Made by a program: the position numbers and the translations under genes. Below, in pieces: positions 9,149 to 17,977 of a stretch of DNA of 32,817 nt. The notes beneath the pieces are model-generated. The model did not search any database, was not told the DNA's origin, and worked only from the letters and a program-made list of their open reading frames with translations. Origin of the DNA: Lachnospiraceae bacterium (lineage in GTDB: Bacteria; Bacillota; Clostridia; Lachnospirales; Lachnospiraceae). The stretch spans positions 1 through 32,817 of the forward strand of contig JALELN010000134.1 in NCBI GenBank assembly GCA_022771765.1, read 5' to 3'. Numbering within the stretch: the stretch's first letter is position 1; every line of letters starts with the position of its first letter.

Positions 9149-9511
9149 ATGGATGAACAAAACAAAAGATCAGATATACAGGCTGCGTTGGAGCAGCTTG
9201 TGATGGCAATGAAAAATAGTGAGGAGTATGTCCGATTTAAGCGGGCCGAGGCGAAGGTGGCAGAATTTTCCGGACTTCAGCAGCGGATTGATGAGTTTCG
9301 CAGCAGTTGGTACGCATTGCAGAGCAGTGGTTCACCGGATCTGTTTGAGAAGATCGATCAGGTGGAGGAAACCTATACAGACTTTCGCGAAAATCCTTAC
9401 GTGCAGGAATTTCTCTCGGCAGAGCTGGCGCTATGCCGTATGTTCCAGCAGGTAAACTGGACGATCATGCAGAATCTGGATTTTGATACAGGTTTTCTGC
9501 AGGGTAAGTAA
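9149..9511 (+). CDS. YlbF family regulator
   Basis: 120 aa helical protein, NPYVQEFLSAELALCRMFQQVNWTIMQNLDF characteristic of YlbF/YmcA family. Confidence 0.8.
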   Translation: MDEQNKRSDIQAALEQLVMAMKNSEEYVRFKRAEAKVAEFSGLQQRIDEFRSSWYALQSSGSPDLFEKIDQVEETYTDFRENPYVQEFLSAELALCRMFQQVNWTIMQNLDFDTGFLQGK

Positions 9512-9523
9512 CAGGAGGTTGTT

Positions 9524-9895
9524 ATGACCAAGATTGTAATGCGTGTGCTCAGTATCAGTATTACGGTACTGCTTGGTGTGCTGGTGGTCTGCGGACTTTA
9601 TCAGATCGGTCTAAGCTGCTATGATTTTGGTTACCGTGTTTACACGGAGCCGGCGGTTTCGCAGGACAAAGGGACGGAGCAGATCGTACAGATCACGGAG
9701 GATATGGGAACAAAAGATCTGGCAGAGCTGTTGGAGGAAAAAGGACTTGTACGCGATGACAGACTGTTTTATGTTCAGGCCAAACTTTCCGGATTTGATC
9801 TTATCCCCGGTGTGTACAAGGTCAGCACTTCCATGACTGCCCGGGAGCTGATGGCAGCGATGACACCCGTGACGGAAGAAGAGGCGGAAGAATGA
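9524..9895 (+). CDS. MltG/YceG-like N-terminal fragment (membrane anchor + LysM-like subdomain), no catalytic domain
   Basis: TM segment then TEQIVQITEDMGTKDLAELLEEKGLVRDDRLFYVQAKLSGFDLIPGVYKVSTSMTARELMAAMT; ORF ends at 123 aa; overlaps next gene (ATGA). Confidence 0.75.
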   Translation: MTKIVMRVLSISITVLLGVLVVCGLYQIGLSCYDFGYRVYTEPAVSQDKGTEQIVQITEDMGTKDLAELLEEKGLVRDDRLFYVQAKLSGFDLIPGVYKVSTSMTARELMAAMTPVTEEEAEE

Positions 9896-10575
9896 TTCTT
9901 GATGAGAGACTTTTGACCTATCTGAATTCATTGGACAGTGGAAATGGAGAACTGCTGGATCAGATCGAAAAAGAGGCGCTTGCGGATGAGGTACCGATTG
10001 TTCGAAAGGATATGCAGAGCTTTCTGAAATTTCTGCTGGCAGTAAAAAAGCCGGGACGGATTCTGGAGGTGGGCTGTGCAGTCGGTTTTTCGGCACTTCT
10101 GATGGCGCAGGCAAATCCTGTGGATTGCGCCATCACGACGATCGAGAACTGGGAGCCCCGGATACCGGTGGCTCGTGAAAATTTCCGGCGTGCCGGAAGA
10201 GAGAGACAAATTACGCTTCTTGAGGGAGATGCCGGTGAGATTTTGCCGCAGCTGCTCTCTGAGGGAAAGCAATATGACTGGATTTTTATGGATGCGGCAA
10301 AGGGACAGTATCCGGTGCTGCTTCCGGCGGTAGTGGGGCTGCTGGCAGATGATGGCGTGCTGGTGAGTGATAACGTGCTGTTTGACGGAGAGATTATTGA
10401 GTCCCGCTATGTGGTGACCAGACGCAACCGCACGATTCATAAACGCATGCGGGATTATTTATATACGTTGACGCATCATGAGCAGCTCACGACCACCGTG
10501 CTTCCGGTGGGCGATGGAGCGGCGGTCAGTGTGAAAAAATGTTACTTTTCAGAGCAGGATGAAGATGGAGTCTGA
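9892..10575 (+). CDS. trmR: O-methyltransferase, probable tRNA 5-hydroxyuridine methyltransferase (TrmR/YrrM-like)
   Basis: ILEVGCAVGFSALLMA, DWIFMDAAKGQY, VSDNVLFDG; located directly before a U32 peptidase-like gene as in B. subtilis yrrM-yrrN-yrrO. Confidence 0.75.
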   Translation: MILDERLLTYLNSLDSGNGELLDQIEKEALADEVPIVRKDMQSFLKFLLAVKKPGRILEVGCAVGFSALLMAQANPVDCAITTIENWEPRIPVARENFRRAGRERQITLLEGDAGEILPQLLSEGKQYDWIFMDAAKGQYPVLLPAVVGLLADDGVLVSDNVLFDGEIIESRYVVTRRNRTIHKRMRDYLYTLTHHEQLTTTVLPVGDGAAVSVKKCYFSEQDEDGV

Positions 10576-10609
10576 AGCTATACAAAAATCATCGAGGGAG
10601 AATTATAAC

Positions 10610-11845
10610 ATGAGAGTACCTGAACTTCTCGTTCCGGCGAGCAGTCTGGAAGTATTAAAAATAGCAGTTGTTTTTGGCGCGGATGCCGTTTATATCGGAG
10701 GCGAAGCATTTGGTCTGCGCGCAAAGGCAAAAAATTTTTCTCTGGAAGAGATGCGTGAGGGCGTGGAATTTGCCCATGCGCGTGGAGTGAAGGTCTATGT
10801 GACGGCAAATATTCTGGCACATAACGCAGATCTGGCAGGGGTACGCGAATATTTTGAAGAATTGAAAAGTGTCGGACCGGACGCGCTTATCATTTCTGAT
10901 CCCGGTGTATTTATGATCGCCAGAGAGGTGTTGTCTGACATGGAATTGCATATCAGCACTCAGGCCAATAATACTAATTATGGTACGTATCAGTTCTGGT
11001 ACAGTCAGGGCGCTAAGCGTGTTGTTTCAGCTAGAGAGCTGTCGCTGGCGGAGATAAAGGAGATCCGGGAAAATATACCAGATGATCTGGAGATTGAGAC
11101 CTTTATTCACGGAGCAATGTGCATTTCTTATTCCGGGCGTTGCCTGTTGTCCAATTATTTTACGGGCAGAGATGCCAATCAGGGCGCGTGCACGCATCCG
11201 TGCCGCTGGAAGTACGCGGTGGTGGAGGAAACCCGCCCCGGTGAGTATCTGCCGGTCTACGAGAACGAGCGTGGAACCTATATTTTTAATTCCAAGGATC
11301 TGTGTATGATTGAACATATTCCGGAATTGATGGATGCAGGTATTGACAGTTTCAAAATAGAGGGTAGAATGAAAACAGCACTGTATGTTGCGACGGTTGC
11401 GCGCACTTATCGCCGCGCGATTGATGACTATCTGGAGTCGCCTGAGTTGTATGAGAAAAACATGCCGTGGTATCTGGACCAGATCTCGAACTGCACATAC
11501 CGTCAGTTCACCACCGGATTTTTCTTTGGAAAGCCGTCGGAAGAGGCACAGATCTACGACAGCAACACCTATGTAAAGGAATACACATATCTTGGTATTG
11601 TAGGTGCCGCGAATGAGCAGGGACTCTATGAAATCGAACAGCGCAATAAATTTTCCGTCGGAGAGACGATCGAGGTGATGAAGCCTGACGGGGCAAATAT
11701 AGAGGTTGTTGTAAAACGAATTGTAAACGAGAATGGAGAAGATCAGACGAGTGCGCCTCATCCGAAGCAAAAGCTCTGGATCGATCTTGGCTGCCCGCTT
11801 GACACATATGACATTTTACGCAGAAAGGAAGATGAGGAGTCATGA
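10610..11845 (+). CDS. trhP: U32 family peptidase-like protein, probable tRNA hydroxylation protein (TrhP-like)
   Basis: PELLVPASSLEVLKIAVVFGADAVYIGGEAFGLRAKAKNF; IHGAMCISYSGRCLLSNYFTGRDANQGACTHPCRW; GAGGGAG RBS before ATG 10610. Confidence 0.83.
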   Translation: MRVPELLVPASSLEVLKIAVVFGADAVYIGGEAFGLRAKAKNFSLEEMREGVEFAHARGVKVYVTANILAHNADLAGVREYFEELKSVGPDALIISDPGVFMIAREVLSDMELHISTQANNTNYGTYQFWYSQGAKRVVSARELSLAEIKEIRENIPDDLEIETFIHGAMCISYSGRCLLSNYFTGRDANQGACTHPCRWKYAVVEETRPGEYLPVYENERGTYIFNSKDLCMIEHIPELMDAGIDSFKIEGRMKTALYVATVARTYRRAIDDYLESPELYEKNMPWYLDQISNCTYRQFTTGFFFGKPSEEAQIYDSNTYVKEYTYLGIVGAANEQGLYEIEQRNKFSVGETIEVMKPDGANIEVVVKRIVNENGEDQTSAPHPKQKLWIDLGCPLDTYDILRRKEDEES

Positions 11846-12897
11846 GTAAGGACAAATATGTAGCGTATGTGGGAACATATACCCACGAGAACAGTATAGG
11901 TATTCATCTGTATGATCTGGATGAAGGAAAAGGAACGATGGTGGAGCGAAAGGTAATACCCATCAACAATGCTTCTTATCTGGTCGTTGCCAACAGTGGG
12001 AAATATTTGTATTCCATCGCGGATGAGGGTGTGCAGTCCTTCCGCATTCTGGAGGACGGCGATCTCGAGCCGATCAATAAGGCATGGATCGGCGGCATGC
12101 GAGGCTGTTTTGTGGATGTTTCCAAAGATGATCGATTTTTGTTTGTCGCTGGTTATCATGATGGACGTGTGACTGTCATGAATTTGAACCCGGAAGACGG
12201 ATCCATTACAGGGATTGCGGATGGTGTATTCCATAAAGGAATGGGACGCTGTATCGCGGAGCGGAGTTCCCGTCCGCATGTAAACTGTGTGCGCCTGACA
12301 CCCGATCAGAAATATGTATGTGCTGTGGACGGCGGACTGGATCAGGTGAAGCTGTACCATATGGAGCATGAGACAGGCAGAATTCACAATACGGACATTC
12401 TGCGTTGTCAGATCGATTCTGCGCCCAAGAGTATGAGATTTTCTGATGACGGACGCTTTGCCTATGTGCTTTGCGAACTTTTAAATTGCGTGAACGTATA
12501 TCGCTATGAAGAGAAAAATGGCGAGCCAGAGTTTGAATTTTTGCAGGAAATCACAACAACAGATCCCAAAGATGATGATATCTGCAGCGCGACTGCAATG
12601 ACGATCACGCCGGATGGGAAGCATCTGTATGTGGTGAATGCCGGTGTGAATTCAGCGGTTATCTACGATATTGATCCTGAGACCGGTATGCTGACCTTGA
12701 ACTGCAACAGCAAGATCAGCGGCGAATTCCCGAAGGCAGTTCGTGTATTCCCGGACAACGAGCATTTCATGACGTTAAACCATGAGAATAATGAGATTTG
12801 TATTTTCAAGATGAACTACGAAGAGCACTATTTCCTGATGCAGGGCAGGCCTCTCACGGTCGACAAGCCCAACTGCGTGGCGATCCATAAGCTGTAA
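11842..12897 (+). CDS. Lactonase family (beta-propeller, 6-phosphogluconolactonase-like) protein
   Basis: YVGTYT start; repeated VNCVRLTPDQKYVCAVDGGLDQVKLY / AMTITPDGKHLYVVNAG / PKAVRVFPDNEHFMTLNHENNEI blades. Confidence 0.85.
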   Translation: MSKDKYVAYVGTYTHENSIGIHLYDLDEGKGTMVERKVIPINNASYLVVANSGKYLYSIADEGVQSFRILEDGDLEPINKAWIGGMRGCFVDVSKDDRFLFVAGYHDGRVTVMNLNPEDGSITGIADGVFHKGMGRCIAERSSRPHVNCVRLTPDQKYVCAVDGGLDQVKLYHMEHETGRIHNTDILRCQIDSAPKSMRFSDDGRFAYVLCELLNCVNVYRYEEKNGEPEFEFLQEITTTDPKDDDICSATAMTITPDGKHLYVVNAGVNSAVIYDIDPETGMLTLNCNSKISGEFPKAVRVFPDNEHFMTLNHENNEICIFKMNYEEHYFLMQGRPLTVDKPNCVAIHKL

Positions 12898-12978
12898 CGA
12901 TTCAGAGCCAAAGAAATTCACATATACAGCCATTTATGCCAGTATGTGTCCTGTAACATAGTGGAAAAAGACAAAAAA

Positions 12979-13176
12979 ACGCCCGGGTGGCAATTTGCAA
13001 ACCATTTTTGCTTCGTTGTCCTCGGGCGTCTCGCTGTCCCTTCAACGCTTGCTCGATGTGACCTATGCTCACATAGCAAGCGTTTTCAGTTTCCTTCTGA
13101 TATAAGTTTTCTTTTCGCATCGCGCTTCCGAGGGCAAAGGCGCAAACATGGTCTGCAAATTTGCTTTGCCGGGCGC
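12979..13176. repeat. Large imperfect inverted-repeat element between convergent genes, with internal stem-loop
   Basis: Outer arms approx 12979-13035 and 13116-13176 (AATTTGCAAACCATTTTTGC vs reverse complement of GCAAACATGGTCTGCAAATT); inner perfect 10-bp arms AACGCTTGCT 13044-13053 / AGCAAGCGTT 13075-13084. Confidence 0.65.
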
Positions 13177-13178
13177 AT

Positions 13179-14282
13179 TTACTTTTCCGGGTATATTTTT
13201 TTAATATTTTCTACCTTCGCGCTCATATTCGTGAGCAGCAGATCCAGCACGGTGAGGGCTGCCATGGCTTCTACGACGACAATGGCGCGGGGTACGATGA
13301 TCGGGTCGTGGCGTCCCTTGATGGAGATGTCGATCTCTTCACCAGACTGGTTGACGGTGTGCTGCGTCTGACTGATCGAAGGAGTTGGCTTGACCGCTAC
13401 CCGGAAAATGACGGGAGAGCCGTCACTGATGCCGCCGAGCGTACCGCCGGCATGGTTCGTCGCCTTTGTCACCTCTCCGTCGGTCATGGTAAAGGCGTCA
13501 TTGTTCGTGCTGCCGTTGGATGAGGCAGCGGCGAAGCCGTCACCGATCTCAAAACCCTTGATACTTCCGATGGAGAGCATGGCTTTGGCGAGATTTGCAT
13601 CCAGTTTCTCAAATACCGGATCGCCGATTCCGGCGGGCATTCCGGTGATTCTGCACTCGATCACACCGCCGCAGGAATCCTGGTTTTTCATGCATTCATT
13701 CAGATAGGCCTGCGCTGCTTCGGCAGCAGCCGCGTCAGGCATGCCGACCGGATTTGACAGGGACTGCTCCAGATTAAACGCGGAGCGGTCAATCTGTACA
13801 GGACCGATGGCTGTCGCATAGGCGTGTACATCAATACCGAGCTCTTTTAACAACTTGGCGGCAATGGCACCGGCAGCCACCCGTCCGATGGTCTCCCGGC
13901 CGGAGGAGCGCCCGCCGCCCCGGTAATCACGAAAACCGTATTTTTCATCAAAAGTATAGTCTGCGTGTCCCGGACGGTAGTAGGTTGCGATATCGCCATA
14001 GTCACGGGACCGCTGGTCCGTGTTAAAGACGACCAGAGAGATCGGAGTGCCTGTCGTTTTTCCTTCGAAGACACCGGAGAGGATCTGTACTGCATCTGCC
14101 TCATTTCTTTGTGTGGTGAATCTGGACTGACCGGGCTTACGCCGGTCCAGATAGCTTTGGATATCTTCTTCGTTTAAAGGGAGTCCGGCAGGACAGCCGT
14201 CGATGACGACTCCGATGCCCTTGCCGTGGGATTCTCCCCATGTTGTGATTGTAAATAATCTTCCGTATGTGGAACCTGCCAT
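13179..14282 (-). CDS. aroC: Chorismate synthase
   Basis: MAGSTYGRLFTITTWGESHGKGIGVVIDGCPAG; YRPGHADYTFDEKYGFRDYRGGGRSSGRETIGRVAAGA; RBS GGAGG. Confidence 0.96.
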   Translation of the reverse strand: MAGSTYGRLFTITTWGESHGKGIGVVIDGCPAGLPLNEEDIQSYLDRRKPGQSRFTTQRNEADAVQILSGVFEGKTTGTPISLVVFNTDQRSRDYGDIATYYRPGHADYTFDEKYGFRDYRGGGRSSGRETIGRVAAGAIAAKLLKELGIDVHAYATAIGPVQIDRSAFNLEQSLSNPVGMPDAAAAEAAQAYLNECMKNQDSCGGVIECRITGMPAGIGDPVFEKLDANLAKAMLSIGSIKGFEIGDGFAAASSNGSTNNDAFTMTDGEVTKATNHAGGTLGGISDGSPVIFRVAVKPTPSISQTQHTVNQSGEEIDISIKGRHDPIIVPRAIVVVEAMAALTVLDLLLTNMSAKVENIKKIYPEK

Positions 14283-14377
14283 GTCATACCTCCTGCATGC
14301 TGTTTGCAGCCGGCGCAACAAAAGCACCTGCTGATTTTCAATCAAAAATTTATGCTCGTTCAAGTATAATGGATCTT

Positions 14378-15703
14378 TCAAATAATTTCAATCTTTCTGC
14401 GGTAATCGTCCGGGTAACAGCTTCCGCATTTGTTCAAAAGGATGCTTCGGTAGATCTCTCCGGCAAACAGATCCTGCTTGAAATATAGGAGAGCTTCTGC
14501 AGATAGCAGATGTTCTGCTTCAGAAACGCGGGTAATAAGAGGCGACTGTGCGCTCAGCTTGATCTCATGTAAGAGCGGAGCGGCTGACTGACGAAAACCC
14601 AGTATCCGAAGATAGGGCAGTGTACCTTCCACAGAAATAAGCGGTGCGGGCATCCGGGCGGGAAGCTGCAACAGGATATGTGTCAGGGTACGGGCGATGC
14701 GCGCACGGGTGACACTCTTGTTTTTCAGCAGATCACAGAACCGGGAAAAGCTTTCATATACATCCATTTGATTGACGATCCGTGCAGACAGATCACTGCC
14801 GCAGTCCAGAAAATGTTCAAAGCCACTGCTCTTCTGCGTCAGCAGCGCATAGTGCAGCGGCAGAGATAAGTCATCCTCCTGCAAAAAACAATAGTTTCTG
14901 GCATAGTCTGATAAAAGCCGGCATACTTCCGCGGGAATCTGGCGGGCTTGTTCCAGTGCCGGCAATTCTCGTATGGGATCTTCCAAAAGGGATTTTCTGC
15001 AGGCGGAGGCGGAGGCAAATGTCCCGTCGGCCGGGGACGCGTCTTTCGAGCCGGAAGTGCAGGCGGTGTCATTGCTGTTATCAGAAGTGCTGTCCGTCTG
15101 TGGAACATTCGTGTCGTGATAGCGACCCAGACGTTTGATGGGGATCAGTTCCACGTCTGCGCAAAAGCGTTCCAGTGCGCGCATATATTCAAATGCCAGC
15201 AGATTGTTAGGTGTCTCAAGTAACGAAAGATCAAAATCTTTGCCATAGCATGATCTGACCGCCTCCACCCGTGCCTGTGCGTAGGGAATTCCTGCTGCGA
15301 GATGTTCTGCCAGTGCGGTTTGAAAATCCGCATGCTCATGTGCCAGTGTTCTTGCCAGACGGCGATAATTGTCGGAGCAGACAGATGTGTCTTCGCATCC
15401 GAAACTGATGGTGTCGATGATGCCGGTCGAGAGCAGGGCAGCGATGCCGGCACGCGCAAAGCCTTCAGCGCTTGCCGTGGAGCCGTATACCGGAAGCATC
15501 AGCACCAGATCAGCGCCGCAGGCAAGAGCCATGCGTGCCCGCGTGTATTTGTCCATTATGGCAGGCGCTCCGCGTTGCACAAAATCGCCGCTCATAACTG
15601 CGATGATAAAGTCACTGCCGCTCTGTTTGCGAGCCTGATCTATTTGATAGGCATGTCCGCTGTGAAATGGATTGTATTCTGCGATAATGCCGCAAACCTT
15701 CAT
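14378..15703 (-). CDS. tmcAL: tRNA(Met) cytidine acetate ligase (TmcAL/YlbM)
   Basis: MKVCGIIAEYNPFHSGHAYQIDQARKQSGSDFIIAVMSGDFVQRG...; IKRLG; FASASACRKSLL. Confidence 0.92.
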   Translation of the reverse strand: MKVCGIIAEYNPFHSGHAYQIDQARKQSGSDFIIAVMSGDFVQRGAPAIMDKYTRARMALACGADLVLMLPVYGSTASAEGFARAGIAALLSTGIIDTISFGCEDTSVCSDNYRRLARTLAHEHADFQTALAEHLAAGIPYAQARVEAVRSCYGKDFDLSLLETPNNLLAFEYMRALERFCADVELIPIKRLGRYHDTNVPQTDSTSDNSNDTACTSGSKDASPADGTFASASACRKSLLEDPIRELPALEQARQIPAEVCRLLSDYARNYCFLQEDDLSLPLHYALLTQKSSGFEHFLDCGSDLSARIVNQMDVYESFSRFCDLLKNKSVTRARIARTLTHILLQLPARMPAPLISVEGTLPYLRILGFRQSAAPLLHEIKLSAQSPLITRVSEAEHLLSAEALLYFKQDLFAGEIYRSILLNKCGSCYPDDYRRKIEII

Positions 15704-15726
15704 GAGAAATCTCCTTCTTGATCACG

Positions 15727-15749
15727 AATAAAATGCTGTGCATTTTATT
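15727..15749. repeat. Short perfect inverted repeat AATAAAATGC-tgt-GCATTTTATT between divergent tmcAL and ackA
   Basis: 10-bp perfect arms, 3-nt loop, upstream of tmcAL start. Confidence 0.6.
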
Positions 15750-15782
15750 TTGTACAAAACATGATACCATCCAATTTGGCAC

Positions 15783-15811
15783 TTGTCCACTTGAAATAAA
15801 AGGCGTATGAT
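15783..15811 (+). promoter_or_regulatory. Putative ackA promoter
   Basis: TTGTCC, 17-nt spacer, TATGAT; ~40 nt before AAGGAG RBS and ATG. Confidence 0.45.
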
Positions 15812-15850
15812 AGTAACAGATCATTAAAAAATTTAAAGGAGATATAGAAA

Positions 15851-17044
15851 ATGAACGTATTAGTTATCAACTGTGGAAGTTCATCACTAAAATATCAGGT
15901 TATCGATTCAGAGTCAGAGCAGGTGCTGGCGAAGGGATTGTGTGAGCGTATCGGTATTGACGGAAGACTGGTGTACACACCCGCCGGCGGCGAGAAGGAA
16001 GTCAGTGATCTGGATATGCCGACGCATAAGCAGGCAGTTCAGTATGTCATTGACGCACTGACCAATGAGAAAACCGGTGTCATCAAGAGTCTGGACGAGA
16101 TTGGCGCAGTCGGACACCGTCTCGTGCACGGCGGTGAGAAGTTCGCAAGCTCCACTGTGATCGATGATGATGTCATCAAGGCAGTAGAGGAGGTAAGCGA
16201 CTTGGCTCCGCTTCATAACCCCGCAAACCTGATCGGTGTGCGCGCATGTCAGGAACTGATGCCCGGTACGCCGATGGTTGGTGTGTTTGACACTGCATTC
16301 CATCAGACGATGCCCATGGAGGCATATATGTACGGTCTTCCCTATGAGTATTATGAGAAGTATAAGGTGCGTAAATATGGTTTCCACGGCACCAGCCACA
16401 GCTTTGTGTCTAAACGTATGGCAGAGATTCTCGGCAAGCCGGTTGAGGATTTAAAGATTATTGTCTGCCACCTTGGCGGCGGCGCTTCTGTATGTGCAGT
16501 TAAAGGCGGCAAGTCCGTAGATACATCTATGGGTCTTTCTCCCTTAGAGGGTCTGATCATGGGAACACGTTCCGGTGATATTGATCCCTCCGCAATGGAG
16601 TTTATCTGCAAGAAAGAAAATCTGGATATCGATGGCATTATGGAGGTGTTAAATAAGAAGTCCGGTGTACAGGGCTTGTCTGGCGTGTCTTCTGATTTCC
16701 GTGATCTGCAGGCCGGTGCGGCAGAAGGAAACGAGCGTTGCGCGATGGCAGTTGATGTATTCTGCTACCGCGTGCTGAAATATATTGGTGCCTATGTGGC
16801 AGCCATGAACGGTGTGGATGCTATTGTGTTTACCGCAGGGCTGGGCGAGAACGATGAGATCGTTCGCCGCAAGATCGTCAGCCGCCTCGGTTACCTGGGA
16901 ATCAAGCTGAATGATGAGGTAAATAATGCAAACAGAGGAAAAGAAGTAGAGATCTCAACCGCTGATTCCAAGGTTCCGGTATGGGTTGTACCCACCAACG
17001 AGGAGCTTGCGATTGCCCGTGAGACTGTTGCATTATTGAAGTAA
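15851..17044 (+). CDS. ackA: Acetate kinase
   Basis: [48 protein letters not shown]. Confidence 0.97.
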   Translation: MNVLVINCGSSSLKYQVIDSESEQVLAKGLCERIGIDGRLVYTPAGGEKEVSDLDMPTHKQAVQYVIDALTNEKTGVIKSLDEIGAVGHRLVHGGEKFASSTVIDDDVIKAVEEVSDLAPLHNPANLIGVRACQELMPGTPMVGVFDTAFHQTMPMEAYMYGLPYEYYEKYKVRKYGFHGTSHSFVSKRMAEILGKPVEDLKIIVCHLGGGASVCAVKGGKSVDTSMGLSPLEGLIMGTRSGDIDPSAMEFICKKENLDIDGIMEVLNKKSGVQGLSGVSSDFRDLQAGAAEGNERCAMAVDVFCYRVLKYIGAYVAAMNGVDAIVFTAGLGENDEIVRRKIVSRLGYLGIKLNDEVNNANRGKEVEISTADSKVPVWVVPTNEELAIARETVALLK

Positions 17045-17067
17045 CATAAAAATAAGTAAAAATATTG

Positions 17068-17096
17068 TTGACAAACTTTTTCGCGATAGATATAAT
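17068..17096 (+). promoter_or_regulatory. Consensus sigma-A promoter for DUF177-rpmF
   Basis: Exact TTGACA-N17-TATAAT. Confidence 0.85.
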
Positions 17097-17123
17097 AGGA
17101 AAAGTGTGGATAGGAGACTGACC

Positions 17124-17657
17124 ATGAAAATAGATATTTCCGATGTATATTCCTTAGATAATAAGGAAATAACCAGAAAAGTCCATGTAGACATGGCAGA
17201 ATTTAAGTCCCGTCAGGGAACCTTTCCTATTCAGGCAGGTGAACCATTCGATTTGACAATCGCCAACGAGGAAGGCAAGCGGCTGCGACTTTCGGGCGAA
17301 GGAGATGTGACGGTTCAGATTCCATGTGATCGCTGTTTGCAGGAGGTAGATGTACCTTTTCATGTTGTGATTGAGAAGGTCATACGGATGCAGGATGCGT
17401 CTGATGAGACGGAGGACGACAGCGATGAGGCGGCTTCTTATATTGATGAGGAGCGTGTACTGGATGTGGATCGGCTGATCTTCAATGAGATTTTGGTGAA
17501 CTGGCCGGCAAAGGTTTTGTGCAAGTCTGACTGCAAAGGGATTTGCCCGAAATGCGGCACGAATTTGAATTTAGCGACCTGTGACTGTGAACAGGGCGAG
17601 TTAGATCCGCGCATGGCACAGTTTCAGGATGTGTTTAATAAGTTTAAGGAGGTGTAA
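17124..17657 (+). CDS. DUF177 (YceD/YlbN) domain protein
   Basis: IPCDRCLQEVDVPF; CKSDCKGICPKCGTNLNLATCDC; precedes rpmF as is usual; RBS GGAG before ATG 17124. Confidence 0.9.
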   Translation: MKIDISDVYSLDNKEITRKVHVDMAEFKSRQGTFPIQAGEPFDLTIANEEGKRLRLSGEGDVTVQIPCDRCLQEVDVPFHVVIEKVIRMQDASDETEDDSDEAASYIDEERVLDVDRLIFNEILVNWPAKVLCKSDCKGICPKCGTNLNLATCDCEQGELDPRMAQFQDVFNKFKEV

Positions 17658-17661
17658 CCGA

Positions 17662-17841
17662 ATGTCAATCTGTCCCAAGAACAAGTCTTCAAAAGGTAGA
17701 CGTGATAGAAGAAGAGCAAACTGGAAAATGACTGCTCCTACCTTAGTAAAGTGCAGCAAGTGTGGCGCGCTGATGATGCCTCACAGAGTATGCAAGAACT
17801 GTGGAACATACAATAAGAAAGAGATCATTCCTCAGGACTAA
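17662..17841 (+). CDS. rpmF: 50S ribosomal protein L32
   Basis: MSICPKNKSSKGRRDRRRANWKMTAPTLVKCSKCGALMMPHRVCKNCGTYNKKEII; RBS AAGGAGGTG. Confidence 0.97.
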   Translation: MSICPKNKSSKGRRDRRRANWKMTAPTLVKCSKCGALMMPHRVCKNCGTYNKKEIIPQD

Positions 17842-17849
17842 TAAGGCTG

Positions 17850-17878
17850 AAAAAAGAGTCGCTTGCGGCTCTTTTTTT
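17850..17878 (+). terminator. Rho-independent terminator of rpmF
   Basis: AAAAAGAGTCGC-TT-GCGGCTCTTTTTTT stem with T-tract. Confidence 0.9.
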
Positions 17879-17907
17879 GTTTCATAGGAAATTACCGGGA
17901 TTTTCTG

Positions 17908-17936
17908 TTGCTTTTTAGAATGAGTTATAGTATAGT
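17908..17936 (+). promoter_or_regulatory. Putative plsX promoter
   Basis: TTGCTT, 17-nt spacer, TATAGT. Confidence 0.45.
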
Positions 17937-17977
17937 CCTTTTAGACGCGCTGACCTTAGCGCATGAGGAGGAATGAT

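Noticed and set aside
12902-13120. 72-aa minus-strand ORF in the lactonase-aroC gap
   Set aside because: Lies entirely in the inverted-repeat element; translation reflects repeat sequence, with no RBS or domain support.
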